From the NCBI RefSeq assembly GCF_000296215.2, contig NZ_CP013949.1:5759501-5823500 (forward strand): 64,000 nt of DNA. The letters run 5' to 3'. The notes under the pieces are model-generated. The model was given only the letters and a program-made list of their open reading frames with translations, made no database searches and had not been told where the DNA came from. The stretch comes from Bradyrhizobium sp. CCGE-LA001 (GTDB taxonomy: Bacteria; Pseudomonadota; Alphaproteobacteria; Rhizobiales; Xanthobacteraceae). The translations under genes were made by a program, and so were the position numbers. This document shows positions 25,256 to 34,366 of this stretch, piece after piece (the first letter of the stretch is position 1; every line of letters begins with the position of its first letter).

Positions 25256-27955
25256 ATGTTCGACGGCCCGTTTGACGTCTTCGCGTTGATCATTGCGATC
25301 GCCGCCTTCTTCATCGCGATCAAGGCCTCGAGCCAGGCGGCCGAGCTGCGGCGGCGGCTGAGCTCGCTCGAAGAGATGGTATACGCGCAGCGGCCGGTGC
25401 AGCCGCCGCCCGTGCCTGCGTGGGTGCAGGCAGAGACCCCCGCACCAACGCAGGCAGAGCCGCCGCCGCTGGCGCCCGACGCGGAGCCTGCGCCGGCCCC
25501 GTCCATCACCGAAGCTGCTGAGCCGCCGCTTGAGGCGAGCCCTGAAGCCGCACCACCGCCGCCACTGCCCGCGCCTGCCCCCGGCTTCGAGGAGCGGCTC
25601 GGCACGCGCTGGGTGGTGTGGATCGGCGGGCTTGCGCTCGCGCTCGGCGGCTTCTTCATGGTGCGCTATTCGATCGAGGCCGGCCTGCTCGGCCCCGGCG
25701 TGCGCGTGTTCCTCGGCGGCCTGTTCGCGCTGGCGCTGCTGAGTGCCGGCGAATGGACGCGCCGCAAGGAGAGCATCTCGACCATCCAGGCGCTGCCGAT
25801 CGCCAACATCCCGGCGATCCTCACCGCGGCCGGAACGGCGGTGGCGTTCGCCACCATCTATGCCGCCTATGCGCTCTATGGCTTCCTCGTGCCTGCGACG
25901 GCCTTCGTGCTGCTCGGCATCGTCGCGATGGGAACGCTGGCCGCCGCACTTCTGCACGGACCGGCGCTCGCGGGCCTCGGCGTCGTCGGCGCGTTCGTGA
26001 CGCCGATCCTCGTTTCCAGCGGCAAGCCGGACTATTGGGCGCTCTATATCTATCTCGCCATCGTCACCGCCGCGAGCTTCGGCCTTGCCCGCATCCGGCT
26101 GTGGCGCTGGCTCGCTGTGACCACGATCGTGTTCGCCGTGCTCTGGACCTTCCCCGGTCTCGACACTGGCGAGCTTCAGGTCGCGCCGCACGCTTTCCAT
26201 GTGATCGCCGGCTTCGTGCTGGCCGCGCTGCTCGTCGTTTGCGGCTTCATGTTCGGGCCGACGATCGAGGACGGCGAGATCGAGCCGGTGTCATCGAGCT
26301 CGCTCGGCGCCTATCTGTTCGGCGCGATGCTGATCGTGCTGTCGAGCGCACATGCCGATCTAGCGCTGATCGCCTTCGCGCTGCTGGTCGCCGGAACACT
26401 GTTCGTCGCCTGGCGCGCGCCGGCCGCGACCGGTGCGCTGGGCGCGGCCGGTGCAGCCGTCTTCATCGTGTTCGCCGAATGGGCGGTGCGCGCCAATCCC
26501 GACATGCTGGTGCTGCCGGGCGGCCCGATTGCCGGTGTCGGCCCGACGGCGATCGACGGCTCCGTAACGCTGCATCTGGTGACGGCTGCGGTCTTCGCAG
26601 CCGGCTTCGGCATTGCCGGCTTCCTGGCGCAGGGCCGGTCGAACTCGGCCGTCATTCCGGTGGTGTGGTCGGCGGCAGCGGTCGCAACCCCGATCGCGAT
26701 CCTGGTCGCGCTCTATGCGCGCATCGCCCATCTCGACCGTTCGATCCCGTTCGCGATCCTCGCCGTGCTGCTCGCTGCCGCCTTCGGCGCCGCGACCGAA
26801 GCCCTCTCGCGCCGCGACGACCGACCGGGGCTCGCCACGTCCATCGCACTGTTCGCCACGGGCACGCTCGGCGCGCTGGCGCTGGCGCTGACCTTCGCGC
26901 TGGAGAAGGGCTGGCTCACGATCGCGCTCGCGCTGATGTCGCTCGGTACGGCCTGGATCTCGTTGCAGCGGCCGATTCCTGTGCTGCGCCGGCTAGCTGC
27001 GATTTTCGCCGCGATCGTCACTGCGCGGATCGGCTACGATCCGCGCATCGTCGGCGATGCCGTCGGCACCACGCCGGTCTTCAACTGGCTGCTGTGGGGC
27101 TACGGCCTCCCGGCGGCATCGTTCTGGGGCGCGAGCATCTTCCTGCGCCGCCGCGCCGACGACGCGCCGCTGCGCGTGGTCGAGGCAGCGGCCATCCTGT
27201 TCACCGCGCTGCTCGCCTTCATGGAGATCCGCCACTTCGCGACCGGCGGCCGCATGACCGCGGTCCCCTCGCTGCTCGAATTCGCTCTCCAGGTTTGCAT
27301 CACGCTGGCGATGGCGATCGGGCTGGAACGGCTGCGGCTGCGCAGCGGCAGCCTCGTGCACAATGTCGGCGCTGTCGCGCTCACGGCGATCGCCGGCGTC
27401 ATCAGCGTGTTCGGCCTCCTGATCCTGGAGAACCCGTTGCTGTTCTCCGGCGTCAACGTCGGCGGTCTCGTGTTCAACCTGCTGCTGCTCGGCTATGCCC
27501 TGCCGGCCGTGCTGATGCTGCTGCTGTCCTATGCAGTGGCGGGACATCGCTCCGTCGCCTACGCCAACACGATTGCAGGTGGCGCACTGGTGTTCGCACT
27601 CAGCTATGTGACCCTGGAGATCCGCCGCTTCTATCACGGCCCGGTCCTGCTCTACGGCGGCACCACGGGCGCGGAGCAATACACCTATTCGATCGGCTGG
27701 CTCGCCTTCGGCGTGGTGCTGCTCGGCGTCGGCATCCTCGTCAATTCGGAGCGCGCGCGGCTCGCCTCCGCCGCGGTCATCGCGCTGACGATCCTGAAGG
27801 CCTTCGTCATCGACATGTCGACGCTGACAGGCGTCTATCGCGCGCTGTCGTTCATGTGCCTCGGCGTCGTGCTGGTGGCGATCGGCTGGCTCTACCAGCG
27901 CATCCTGTTCCGACGGCAGATCGCACCGCCGCCGGCGCCGCAGGCGAGCAGCTAA
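25256..27955 (+). CDS. Large polytopic membrane protein, DUF2339 family
   Basis: An 899-residue protein. A first hydrophobic helix near residues 5-22 anchors the N-terminus. It is followed by a proline- and alanine-rich linker (about residues 45-115) and then roughly 25 or more hydrophobic segments, beginning TRWVVWIGGLALALGGFFMV and ending GVVLVAIGWLYQRILF. This layout fits DUF2339. The family is poorly characterised; a role in envelope synthesis or transport is only a guess. ATG 25256 follows CTGGAGG. The gene ends 4 bp before the convergent chemoreceptor gene, with no room for a terminator between them. Confidence 0.88.
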   Translation: MFDGPFDVFALIIAIAAFFIAIKASSQAAELRRRLSSLEEMVYAQRPVQPPPVPAWVQAETPAPTQAEPPPLAPDAEPAPAPSITEAAEPPLEASPEAAPPPPLPAPAPGFEERLGTRWVVWIGGLALALGGFFMVRYSIEAGLLGPGVRVFLGGLFALALLSAGEWTRRKESISTIQALPIANIPAILTAAGTAVAFATIYAAYALYGFLVPATAFVLLGIVAMGTLAAALLHGPALAGLGVVGAFVTPILVSSGKPDYWALYIYLAIVTAASFGLARIRLWRWLAVTTIVFAVLWTFPGLDTGELQVAPHAFHVIAGFVLAALLVVCGFMFGPTIEDGEIEPVSSSSLGAYLFGAMLIVLSSAHADLALIAFALLVAGTLFVAWRAPAATGALGAAGAAVFIVFAEWAVRANPDMLVLPGGPIAGVGPTAIDGSVTLHLVTAAVFAAGFGIAGFLAQGRSNSAVIPVVWSAAAVATPIAILVALYARIAHLDRSIPFAILAVLLAAAFGAATEALSRRDDRPGLATSIALFATGTLGALALALTFALEKGWLTIALALMSLGTAWISLQRPIPVLRRLAAIFAAIVTARIGYDPRIVGDAVGTTPVFNWLLWGYGLPAASFWGASIFLRRRADDAPLRVVEAAAILFTALLAFMEIRHFATGGRMTAVPSLLEFALQVCITLAMAIGLERLRLRSGSLVHNVGAVALTAIAGVISVFGLLILENPLLFSGVNVGGLVFNLLLLGYALPAVLMLLLSYAVAGHRSVAYANTIAGGALVFALSYVTLEIRRFYHGPVLLYGGTTGAEQYTYSIGWLAFGVVLLGVGILVNSERARLASAAVIALTILKAFVIDMSTLTGVYRALSFMCLGVVLVAIGWLYQRILFRRQIAPPPAPQASS

Positions 27956-27959
27956 GGGA

Positions 27960-29648
27960 TCAGGCCGCGCGCACCGATTCCAGGAACTGCGCGACCTCGA
28001 CCTTCAGGCGGGTGCTGTCGGTCGCGAGCGACTTCGCAGCCGACAGCACTTCGACCGAGGCCTCACCGGTCTCGAACGCACCGCGCTGCACGTCGGTGAT
28101 GTTCGCCGAGACCTCCTGCGTGCCGACCGAGGCCTGCTGCACGTTGCGGGAAATTTCCTGCGTCGCCGCGCCCTGCTCCTCGACGGCGGCGGCAATCGCC
28201 GCGGACACTTCGGACAACCGCTCGATGGTGCCGCCGATCTCCTGGATGGCGCTGACCGATTCCTGGGTGGCGGATTGGATGCCCGACACCTGCGCACCGA
28301 TCTCGCCGGTCGCCTTCGCAGTCTGCTCCGCCAGCGCCTTGACCTCGGACGCGACGACCGCGAAGCCGCGGCCGGCTTCGCCCGCGCGCGCGGCCTCGAT
28401 AGTCGCGTTCAACGCCAGCAGGTTGGTCTGGCCTGCGATGGTGTTGATGAGCTCGACGACGTCGCCGATGCGCGCGGCGGCCTGCGACAGCGCGTTGACG
28501 CGCTCGTTGGTGCGCGCCGCCTGCTCGACGGCTTCCGCGGCCATCCGCGCCGAGTCCTGAACGCGGCGGCTGATCTCGGTGATGGAGGAGGACAGTTCCT
28601 CCGAGGCGGAGGCCACGGCCTGGACATTGGTGGAGGCTTCCTCGGAGGCCGCTGCGACGACGGTCGCAAGCTCCTGGCCGCGCTGCGCCGTATTGGTCAG
28701 CGTCGACGCCGATGCCTCGAGCTCGGTCGAGGCCGAGGAGACGGTGCCGACGACCTCGCCGATCATGGCTTCGAACTTGCGGGTGATGGCATCGACGCGG
28801 CGGCCGCGCTCGATCTTGGCCTCGGCGTCGAGCCTGGCTGCCTCGTCGGCGGCCTTCTTGGCGATCAGCGCCTCCTTGAAGATCTGGAGCGCATCGGCCA
28901 TCGCGCCGATCTCGGTCTTCTCGCCGCGATGCGGCACCTCGGCCAAGAGGTCGCCTTCGCCGAGCGATTGCATCGGACGGATGATCGAGGCAATGCCGCG
29001 AGAGACGTCGCGCACGAGATAATAGGCCGCGCCGATCGCGATCACGACGGCCGCGACGATGACGCCCACGAGCACGCGGAAGATCAAGGCGTAGCTGTCA
29101 GCCGCCTGCTTCGTCTCCAGTTCGGCGCCCTTGTTATTGAGCTCGATGCCTCTCTGGAGCAGCGGATCGGCAGCCTGGGCCATCTTCGCCACCTTGGTCT
29201 GCAACATCTCGTTGGCGTCGGTCGGGAAGCGCCCGATGCTCTTGCGCGAGAGCGCCATGACCTCCTGCACGCCATTCAGGTACTCGGCCCACGCCTTGGT
29301 CCACTGCTCGTAGAGTGAGCGTTCCTCGGCAGCGTTGATCAGCGGTTCGTAGACCCTGCGAGACTTCTCGATGCGCTCGCGCAGGCCTGCTAGCCGCTTC
29401 TCGGCGGCCTCCTTGCCTTCGGCGGTGTCCTGCATCAGATGAAGACGCAGCGCGACGCGCAGTTCGTTGATGTCGGCGCGCATCGAGCCGAGAGCTCGCA
29501 CGCTCGGCAGCCAGCTCTCCGCGATCTCGACGGTGTGGGCGTTGATGTTCTGCATCGTGCCGATCGCCATCACGCCGACTCCGGCGAGCGAGAGCACGAG
29601 GACCGACAGCACGGTCAGCAGCTTGAAAACGATCGACAACTTCGACAT
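27960..29648 (-). CDS. Methyl-accepting chemotaxis protein (1)
   Basis: A 562-residue chemoreceptor. Segment 1 is a membrane helix near residues 9-30 (FKLLTVLSVLVLSLAGVGVM), followed by a four-helix periplasmic sensor domain, a second membrane helix about residue 190-210 (VLVGVIVAAVVIAIGAAYYL), a HAMP domain and a long signalling hairpin. The tip is visible as GQTNLLALNATIEAARAGE, then GRGFAVVASEVKALAEQT. No CheB/CheR-tethering pentapeptide is seen. The ligand is unknown. ATG 29648 is chosen because the membrane helix starts directly after it. It is transcribed in the same direction as a close paralogue at 29902. Confidence 0.92.
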   Translation of the reverse strand: MSKLSIVFKLLTVLSVLVLSLAGVGVMAIGTMQNINAHTVEIAESWLPSVRALGSMRADINELRVALRLHLMQDTAEGKEAAEKRLAGLRERIEKSRRVYEPLINAAEERSLYEQWTKAWAEYLNGVQEVMALSRKSIGRFPTDANEMLQTKVAKMAQAADPLLQRGIELNNKGAELETKQAADSYALIFRVLVGVIVAAVVIAIGAAYYLVRDVSRGIASIIRPMQSLGEGDLLAEVPHRGEKTEIGAMADALQIFKEALIAKKAADEAARLDAEAKIERGRRVDAITRKFEAMIGEVVGTVSSASTELEASASTLTNTAQRGQELATVVAAASEEASTNVQAVASASEELSSSITEISRRVQDSARMAAEAVEQAARTNERVNALSQAAARIGDVVELINTIAGQTNLLALNATIEAARAGEAGRGFAVVASEVKALAEQTAKATGEIGAQVSGIQSATQESVSAIQEIGGTIERLSEVSAAIAAAVEEQGAATQEISRNVQQASVGTQEVSANITDVQRGAFETGEASVEVLSAAKSLATDSTRLKVEVAQFLESVRAA

Positions 29649-29901
29649 CACACAAATCCCGATGATACCGGCAACGCGCACGTCACCCGCGCCTCAGGCG
29701 TCATGACGGACGACCGGGCGGGGATCAGTTCAACAATGCTGGCTGGTTCTTATCCCGTAAGATTGCGCCGCATTGTCGCAAGCAGTCGTTAACACGATCC
29801 TACGTAAAACTACGGGACACCGCCGGGCAGTCACCATTTCTGCAACCAGCCGCACAGATCTCGGCCCCGTGTGATGGTTTGCAGTAACGACGCAACCAGC
29901 G

Positions 29902-31872
29902 TCACGCCGCTCGCACGGACTCCAGGAAACGCGTCACCTCGCTCTTCAGCCGGTTGCTCTCCTGCGACAGAGACCGTGCGGCCGAATGTACCTGCGCCGA
30001 AGCCGCTCCAGTCTCGCCGGCACCACGCTGGACCTGACCGATGTTCTCCGATACCTCCGAGGTGCCATGCGCAGCATTTTGGATGTTGCGGGAGATCTCC
30101 TGGGTCGCCGCGCCCTGCTCCTCCACCGCAGCGGCGATGGTCGAGGAGATTTCGGACATGCGCGCGATGGTGTCGCCGATCTCCTTGATCGCACCGACGG
30201 AGTCCTCCGTCGCAGCCTGGATTGCGCCGATGTGCTGGCCGATCTCGCCGGTCGCCTTCGCAGTCTGCTCGGCAAGTGCCTTCACTTCCGTGGCCACGAC
30301 GGCAAAGCCCTTGCCCGCCTCGCCTGCCCGGGCCGCCTCGATCGTGGCATTCAGCGCCAGCAGATTGGTCTGGGCGGCGATGGTATTGATCAGACTGACT
30401 ACGTCGCCGATGCGGCCGGCCGCTTTCGTCAGCTCGGCGATCCGCGCATTGGTGCGCTGCGCCTGGTCCACGGCAACGTCGGCGACTCGCGCCGATTCTT
30501 GCACCTGACGGCTGATCTCGGAGATCGAGGAGGTCATCTCCTCGCTCGCCGCAGACACCGACTGCACGTTGGCAGAGGCCTCCTCCGAGGCCGCTGCCAC
30601 AGTCGTGGCAAGCCCGTTGCCGCGCTCGGCCGCCTGCGTCAACGTGTTGGAAGACGCCTCAAGCTCGGTTGCCGCCGACGACACGGTCTCGACGATCTCA
30701 CCGACCGTGCCCTCGAAGGCGTCGGCGAGCCGCCGCATGTCCGCCTTGCGTTGTTCGCGCCCGCGTGCGTCGGCCTCCGCCTGCTCGGCACGCAGCCGCT
30801 CGGCGTCCGCCATGTTGGTTCTGAATACCTCGACCGCGCCGGCCATCTCGCCGATCTCGTCGCGGCGTCCGACACCGGGAACGGATATCGAAAGCTCGCC
30901 GCGCGCCAGCCGCGTCATGGCCCCTACCATGGCGCCGAGCGCCTTCGAGATCGAGCGGCCGAGCACGAAGCCGATCACGGCGAGCGCGACAAGGGTGACG
31001 CCGAAGGCAACGGCCATCCACAAGCGCACGGCCTCGCGGGTCGCCGCTTCAGCGGCGTCGGCCTGTCTGTACATGGCATCGACCGCGGTCCGCACCTCGA
31101 CCATCATGGGCTCGAGATCGCGAAACGTCTTCATCATGCTGGCATCGAGTGCGGCACTTTGCTGCGCGGTCTCGGCCCAAGCCGCGAACTCGGACTGGTA
31201 CTTCTGGAGCTTGGACGTGACGTCGTGCATCACCGCCGTCGGGACGGCCACGACCTCGATCGCCTTGGAGAATTCAACTCCGGCCTTCTTCACCTCGGCG
31301 ACGTATTTGGGATCGCGCCGCAGCATGAAGTCCTTCTCGTGCCGGCGCATCATCAGCATCCAGCTCGTCGTCCGGGGATCGTCGATCTCCTTCAGCTTGA
31401 CCTCGATGTCGTGCACCGCGGTGCGGAGCGAACCGGAGAGGCCGAGCGTCTCGTTCAACCCGAGCCTGGTCTCGGCCGTCACCTGTGCACCGAAGTCCGC
31501 GGCGTAGCGTTTGAACCCGGCGTGGGCCTGCTTCATCTTGTCGGACAACGCACGCATGCCGCCGGCCGCCGTCAGCCGCTCCATTTCCTCGAAATCGCGG
31601 TTGATTTGCCCCATCAGTTCACCATGCGCCTTGGCGTAGCTCTCGTTCCGCCGCTGCTGGAAATTCTTCTCGTTGCGGCGCGCTTCCAGCATCTCGATCG
31701 AGAGCTGCTTGTTGAGATCGGCGATCGCGCGGGCACGGTTGGCAATTTCGCGGGACGCATCCTGGGAGAGGCTGCCGATCTCATAGATCGCGCCGAAGGC
31801 GGCAAGACCGACGAGGCCGAAAAGTCCGATCGCCATGACCTTATGGGTGAGGCGAATGGAAATGCCGCTCAT
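29902..31872 (-). CDS. Methyl-accepting chemotaxis protein (2)
   Basis: A 656-residue chemoreceptor longer than its neighbour. After a first membrane helix (MAIGLFGLVGLAAFGAIYEI) it has a periplasmic domain of about 250 residues, rich in RNEKNFQQRR-like charged helices reminiscent of helical bimodular sensors. A second membrane helix lies at AVAFGVTLVALAVIGFVLGR, followed by a HAMP domain and a signalling hairpin with AAQTNLLALNATIEAARAGE. The C-terminus ends RFLESVRAA, as in receptor 1. GGAGCA precedes ATG 31872. The extended periplasmic domain suggests a different ligand. Confidence 0.92.
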   Translation of the reverse strand: MSGISIRLTHKVMAIGLFGLVGLAAFGAIYEIGSLSQDASREIANRARAIADLNKQLSIEMLEARRNEKNFQQRRNESYAKAHGELMGQINRDFEEMERLTAAGGMRALSDKMKQAHAGFKRYAADFGAQVTAETRLGLNETLGLSGSLRTAVHDIEVKLKEIDDPRTTSWMLMMRRHEKDFMLRRDPKYVAEVKKAGVEFSKAIEVVAVPTAVMHDVTSKLQKYQSEFAAWAETAQQSAALDASMMKTFRDLEPMMVEVRTAVDAMYRQADAAEAATREAVRLWMAVAFGVTLVALAVIGFVLGRSISKALGAMVGAMTRLARGELSISVPGVGRRDEIGEMAGAVEVFRTNMADAERLRAEQAEADARGREQRKADMRRLADAFEGTVGEIVETVSSAATELEASSNTLTQAAERGNGLATTVAAASEEASANVQSVSAASEEMTSSISEISRQVQESARVADVAVDQAQRTNARIAELTKAAGRIGDVVSLINTIAAQTNLLALNATIEAARAGEAGKGFAVVATEVKALAEQTAKATGEIGQHIGAIQAATEDSVGAIKEIGDTIARMSEISSTIAAAVEEQGAATQEISRNIQNAAHGTSEVSENIGQVQRGAGETGAASAQVHSAARSLSQESNRLKSEVTRFLESVRAA

Positions 31873-32221
31873 GAATGTGCTCCAACGATGAAGACGCAAT
31901 ACGCGTAGGACGACTCAGCGCCCGGACAATTGCAGAGATCATGCCTACATCGCTTTTCCGGAAGGTTAACCCTGCGCGAATCTGTCGCGGCACGGCAGTA
32001 CGGATGCGCGCTGCCGCGGCGCCATCACGCGCGTCGGTTGCAGACCTTCTGTTGAGAGACGCCACGGTCGGGCCGCGGGACACCGGCCAACCCTCGACCT
32101 TCAGTCGATCGCTGTCGCCAGAAACATCTGCGCGGGGACAGCACCTGCGAGGACGCCCAGCCCCCGTCTCTATCGTCGTGCGCTGCACAAGTCGATCACA
32201 AGCAGCGATGGAGGCCTCGTT
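31873..32221. other. Intergenic region without a recognised gene
   Basis: The DNA between chemoreceptor 2 and the DUF6894 gene is the 5' region of the receptor. It contains GGTTAACC near 31969 and several GC-rich stretches, but I found no RNA gene, no recognised operator and no frame with family-like sequence. Confidence 0.5.
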
Positions 32222-32458
32222 CTACCGCATCACGGTTTCTCCCACGAGGCTGATACAGAAGACCGGCTTCTTGTTTTCGTCGAGCAGCTCCATGCGCCAC
32301 TCGCCATTCGGCTTCAGGCCGCGGGCGATGCTGCCGAGCAGATTGGCGCAGACCTCGGTCATTTCGGTCCAGGCCGCTGCGCGGTCCTCGAACTCGTAGG
32401 GCTGATCGGCGGCGCCGGAATAACGGCCGGTGCTGATGCGGAAGAAGTACAGCGACAT
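32222..32458 (-). CDS. DUF6894-like small protein
   Basis: A 78-residue protein beginning MSLYFFRISTGRYSGAADQP. This aromatic opening followed by YEFEDRAAAWTEMTEVCANL is characteristic of small proteins annotated as DUF6894 in Bradyrhizobium and relatives; the family role is unknown. ATG 32458 follows AAGGG. It stands alone in the minus direction with a 164-bp spacer to the next gene. Because the sequence is short, the family call is by pattern memory only. Confidence 0.75.
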   Translation of the reverse strand: MSLYFFRISTGRYSGAADQPYEFEDRAAAWTEMTEVCANLLGSIARGLKPNGEWRMELLDENKKPVFCISLVGETVMR

Positions 32459-32622
32459 CGTTGAACCCTTGCGTAGGGCCGCGTCCCTCGGCCGTACGCA
32501 AACTGGGACGCGAACAGCTACCAACGCATGAAAACCGCCGTCCGTACGACTACGGCGCGGCGACTCCGTGCTCGATCGATGTCTTCAACGGGAAAAGTGT
32601 GCGGGAACGGTCCGCAGCCGAC

Positions 32623-33222
32623 TCACTGCGTAGAGCGGCGCAGCTCCAGCGGAGCCTCGATCTTCGGGGCTTCCGATTTGGCTTCCGCCTTCACCGGCTC
32701 AAGGCGACCGCTCTCGACACGCGGCGTCTCGACGCGCGCGGCGACTTCGGTGTGCGGTGCAGGGACCGAACCGGTACGCTCCGAAGAGCGCAGCGAACGC
32801 GGACGCGCGGCGGCGCGCGCCATCAGCATCTGATTGCCGCCCTGATGGTGGAAGTCGCAATAGGCGAAGCCCATGCCGGAGACCGAGCCGCGGAAGCTGC
32901 GATCATCGGTCTTTTCAAGGTTGAAACAGGGCTCGAACGGAATTCCCTTGATCGAGGCGCAGACGTTCTGGCCGCGGATCTGGAGCGTGTTGCCGGGCAG
33001 GCGGAGATGTTTGACCGGGCCCGCGCCCGAGAACTGCACGGCGCCGGCAGCGCCGAGGTCGTCGAGAATGCGGCCCGCACCGCGGGTGCCATCGAAGCAG
33101 GTGAAGGCGAACACCTTGCCGGCGACGAAGCGGCGCGCCTCATCAGCATTCATGCTTCCGGCAATGGCCGGCGCAAACGTCACTGCCGCCGTGACAGCCC
33201 CCAACACAATACGCGCAAGCAT
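32623..33222 (-). CDS. Exported hypothetical protein
   Basis: A 199-residue protein. Residues 1-22 form a signal peptide (LARIVLGAVTAAVTFAPAIA). The mature N-terminal half contains paired cysteines (VFAFTCFDGTRGAGR, NVCASIKG, EPCFNLEKT, AYCDFHHQGG) that could form disulfides. The C-terminal third is polar, proline-rich and basic (PRSLRSSERTGSVPAPHTE) and probably disordered. I recall similar proteins in Bradyrhizobium but no functional family. It starts a minus-strand region upstream of which the acrylyl-CoA reductase gene lies, 116 bp away. Confidence 0.75.
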   Translation of the reverse strand: MLARIVLGAVTAAVTFAPAIAGSMNADEARRFVAGKVFAFTCFDGTRGAGRILDDLGAAGAVQFSGAGPVKHLRLPGNTLQIRGQNVCASIKGIPFEPCFNLEKTDDRSFRGSVSGMGFAYCDFHHQGGNQMLMARAAARPRSLRSSERTGSVPAPHTEVAARVETPRVESGRLEPVKAEAKSEAPKIEAPLELRRSTQ

Positions 33223-33338
33223 GCTCTACTCCGAACCCAACCCCCGCAGCGGGCGATGCCGTATCTTCCTTTACCCGCTGCTTACCATACCAACCATGGC
33301 AACATTGGAGCAGGTTGGTTGGTAAAGTCTGAACGCCG

Positions 33339-34325
33339 TTAGACAATTTTTACCACGATACGGCCGCGGACCTCGCCGGCGAGGATTTTCGCGCCCCAGT
33401 CAGGCGCCTCGGAAAGCGAAATTTCCTTAGTGATTTCAGCGAGCTTCGTCCGATCCAGATCGGACGCAAGGCGCTGCCAGGCGGCCTTTCGCGGCTCGAT
33501 CGGGCACATCACCGAATCGATGCCGAGAAGGCACACCCCGCGTAAAATGAACGGTGCGACGGACGATGGCAGGTCCATGCCGGCCGCCAGGCCGCAGGCC
33601 GCGATCGCGCCACCGTACTTCGTCATCGACAGCAGGTTGGCGAGCGTGGTCGAGCCGACGCTGTCAACGCCACCCGCCCAGCGCTCCTTGGCCAAAGGCT
33701 TTGCCGGCGCCGACAATTCGTTGCGGTCGATCACTTCGGCTGCACCCAGGTGTTTCAGGTAGTCGGCCTCCGAGGCACGGCCGGTCGAGGCGATGACGTG
33801 GTAGCCGAGCTTCGACAGCACCGCCGTCGCAACCGAGCCGACGCCGCCAGCCGCGCCCGTCACCACGACAGGGCCGCTCTTCGGCGAGATGCCGTGCTTC
33901 TCCAGCGCCAGCACTGAGAGCATCGCGGTGAAGCCGGCGGTGCCGATCGCCATGGCGTCGCGCGCCGACAGGCCCTGCGGCAACGCGACCAGCCAATCGC
34001 CCTTCACCCGCGCCTTCTCGGCATAGGCGCCGAGATGGGTTTCGCCCATGCCCCAGCCGGTGCAAACCACTTGGTCGCCCGCCTTCCAATGCGGGTGCGA
34101 GGACGCTTCGACCGTGCCGGCGAAATCGATGCCGGCTATCATCGGGAAACGGCGCACCACCGGCGCCTTGCCGGTGAGCGCGAGGCCATCCTTGTAGTTC
34201 AGCGTCGACCATTCCACGCGCACGGTGACGTCACCGTCCATCAGTTCGGCTTCGTCGAACTGCGTGAGAGCGGCGGTAGTGCCTTTATCCGCCTTGTCGA
34301 TCCGGATTGCCTTGAATGTGCCCAC
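33339..34325 (-). CDS. acuI: Zinc-free MDR-family NADPH reductase, AcuI/YhdH type
   Basis: The 328-residue protein belongs to the YhdH/AcuI branch of medium-chain dehydrogenases. It has WSTLNYKDGLALTGKAPVVR, DFAGTVEASSH and CTGWGMGETHLGAYAE near the start, and the nucleotide-binding VTGAAGGVGSVATAVL in the middle. The conserved GVDSVG and ACGLAAGMDLPSSVAPFILR follow. AcuI reduces acryloyl-CoA to propionyl-CoA and protects cells from acrylate. The structural zinc cysteines of alcohol dehydrogenases are absent, as expected. The GTG start at 34325 follows AGGGAG. An MFS gene lies upstream. Confidence 0.92.
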   Translation of the reverse strand: MGTFKAIRIDKADKGTTAALTQFDEAELMDGDVTVRVEWSTLNYKDGLALTGKAPVVRRFPMIAGIDFAGTVEASSHPHWKAGDQVVCTGWGMGETHLGAYAEKARVKGDWLVALPQGLSARDAMAIGTAGFTAMLSVLALEKHGISPKSGPVVVTGAAGGVGSVATAVLSKLGYHVIASTGRASEADYLKHLGAAEVIDRNELSAPAKPLAKERWAGGVDSVGSTTLANLLSMTKYGGAIAACGLAAGMDLPSSVAPFILRGVCLLGIDSVMCPIEPRKAAWQRLASDLDRTKLAEITKEISLSEAPDWGAKILAGEVRGRIVVKIV

Positions 34326-34366
34326 GACTGAACTCCCTGACTTGTTTGTCGGGAATGTTTAGCCGA

